In this document: piece after piece, positions 22,437 through 22,702 of the stretch
Layout of the letters: each line of letters starts with the position of its first letter
Position numbering within the stretch: position 1 is the stretch's first letter
Assembly (NCBI GenBank): GCA_036524675.1
Contig: DATDBU010000109.1
Location: 1 to 22,702 of the forward strand
Direction of reading: 5' to 3'
Length of the DNA stretch: 22,702 nucleotides
DNA from: DATDAW01 sp036524675
GTDB taxonomy: Bacteria; Verrucomicrobiota; Verrucomicrobiia; Chthoniobacterales; DASVRZ01
Notes under the pieces: model-generated
What the model saw: the letters and a program-made list of their open reading frames with translations, nothing else
Told to the model about the DNA's origin: nothing
The model's database searches: none
Program-made: the position numbers and the translations under genes

Positions 22437-22702
22437 ATGAAATCCAAATTCTTTATCGGTGCGCTGGCTGCGCTCGCCGCTATTGCCCTGGCCGGGGCGC
22501 CATCCAACGCTGCCGATTCCAACACCCATCAAAATATGAACTCCAAAAAAGTGCTCTTCGTAGTAACCAGCCACGACAAAAAGGGCAGCACCGGCGAACC
22601 AACCGGTTTCTACCTCGACGAGGTCACCCATCCATACGCCGTGCTGTCGAAAGCGGGATACACCATCGATTTTGTAAGTCCAAAAGGTGGAAAGGCGCCC
22701 GT
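22437..22702 (+). CDS. Exported DJ-1/PfpI (type 1 glutamine amidotransferase-like) protein, partial
   Basis: ATG 22437 opens a signal peptide: KSKFFIGALAALAAIALAGA, ending near APSNAADS. The mature part starts KKVLFVVTSHDKKGSTGEPT, then GFYLDEVTHPYAVLSKAGYT and IDFVSPKGGKAP at the window edge. This is the first half-fold of the DJ-1/PfpI superfamily, closest to Hsp31-type members (glyoxalase III or chaperone activity on methylglyoxal). The nucleophilic Cys and the triad lie beyond the window. Export to the periplasm is less usual for the family but is found in Gram-negative species. The gene is divergent from a LysR regulator and probably controlled by it. Confidence 0.85.
   Translation, partial: MKSKFFIGALAALAAIALAGAPSNAADSNTHQNMNSKKVLFVVTSHDKKGSTGEPTGFYLDEVTHPYAVLSKAGYTIDFVSPKGGKAP

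Noticed and set aside
1..22702. CRISPR array, tRNA, rRNA, integrase or attachment sites
   Set aside because: No regularly spaced direct repeats, cloverleaf-like segments or integrase motifs were seen; the only mobile-element trace is the transposase fragment near 17.9 kb.

Overview
The window is a GC-rich, gene-dense bacterial chromosome segment dominated by small redox enzymes, each next to a one-component regulator. The gene mix fits a soil or freshwater member of the Verrucomicrobiota or a neighbouring phylum: an ECF56-type sigma factor with a SnoaL-like tail, a DoxX/CatE pair, a tachylectin-like secreted protein, and intergenic inverted repeats of the 'aacaggagg...cctcctgtt' and 'taggtcgg...ccgaccta' kinds. 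No rRNA, tRNA or marker gene is present, so the phylum is only an inference.

Layout. 1-1408: the end of a short-chain dehydrogenase (SDR) gene and a complete ECF56-like sigma factor. 1395-2738: a graveyard holding an antisense, frameshifted sigma-region-4 remnant, an aldo/keto reductase (AKR) lacking its N-terminal third, and the N-terminal domain of an AraC-type regulator. The last two meet head to head at about 2448, as if one deletion removed a divergent promoter and both 5' ends. 2735-5330: nitronate monooxygenase, an SDR tail remnant, a membrane protein and a MarR regulator whose probable operator (TGTAGATACA) sits before both its own start and that of the membrane gene, then a second AKR tail. 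5330-7894: an intergenic inverted repeat and a compact minus-strand run of SDR, DUF1097 membrane protein and SDR. 8446-10704: a HigB-HigA toxin-antitoxin pair with a frameshifted toxin, a divergent frameshifted AraC regulator with a clear terminator, and a secreted YCII-like protein. 10902-14578: an ADP-ribosylglycohydrolase-like protein without the usual metal-binding aspartates, a CatE-like dioxygenase and a DoxX (CatD-like) protein, with a divergent LysR regulator. 14652-17305: a secreted three-repeat tachylectin-like protein downstream of a GH13 branching-enzyme-like protein. 17306-20850: a two-gene unit (winged-helix/coiled-coil protein, then a zincin-like protein with Gln in place of the first zinc His) separated by two tandem GTGA-N9-TCAC palindromes. 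The 3' end of the first gene and the palindromes recur at 17579-17703 beside a broken transposase. 21472-22702: a LysR regulator divergent from an exported DJ-1/PfpI-family protein cut by the window edge.

Working picture. Much of the window looks like electrophile, quinone and aldehyde stress metabolism (CatDE-like pair, nitronate monooxygenase, SDRs, AKR, DJ-1 protein) under local MarR, LysR and AraC control. It has been eroded by duplication, deletion and frameshifts. The least explained unit is 17579-20847: the winged-helix gene, the paired palindromes, the active-site-altered zincin and the broken second copy. All functional statements rest on reading motifs by eye; no database search was run.
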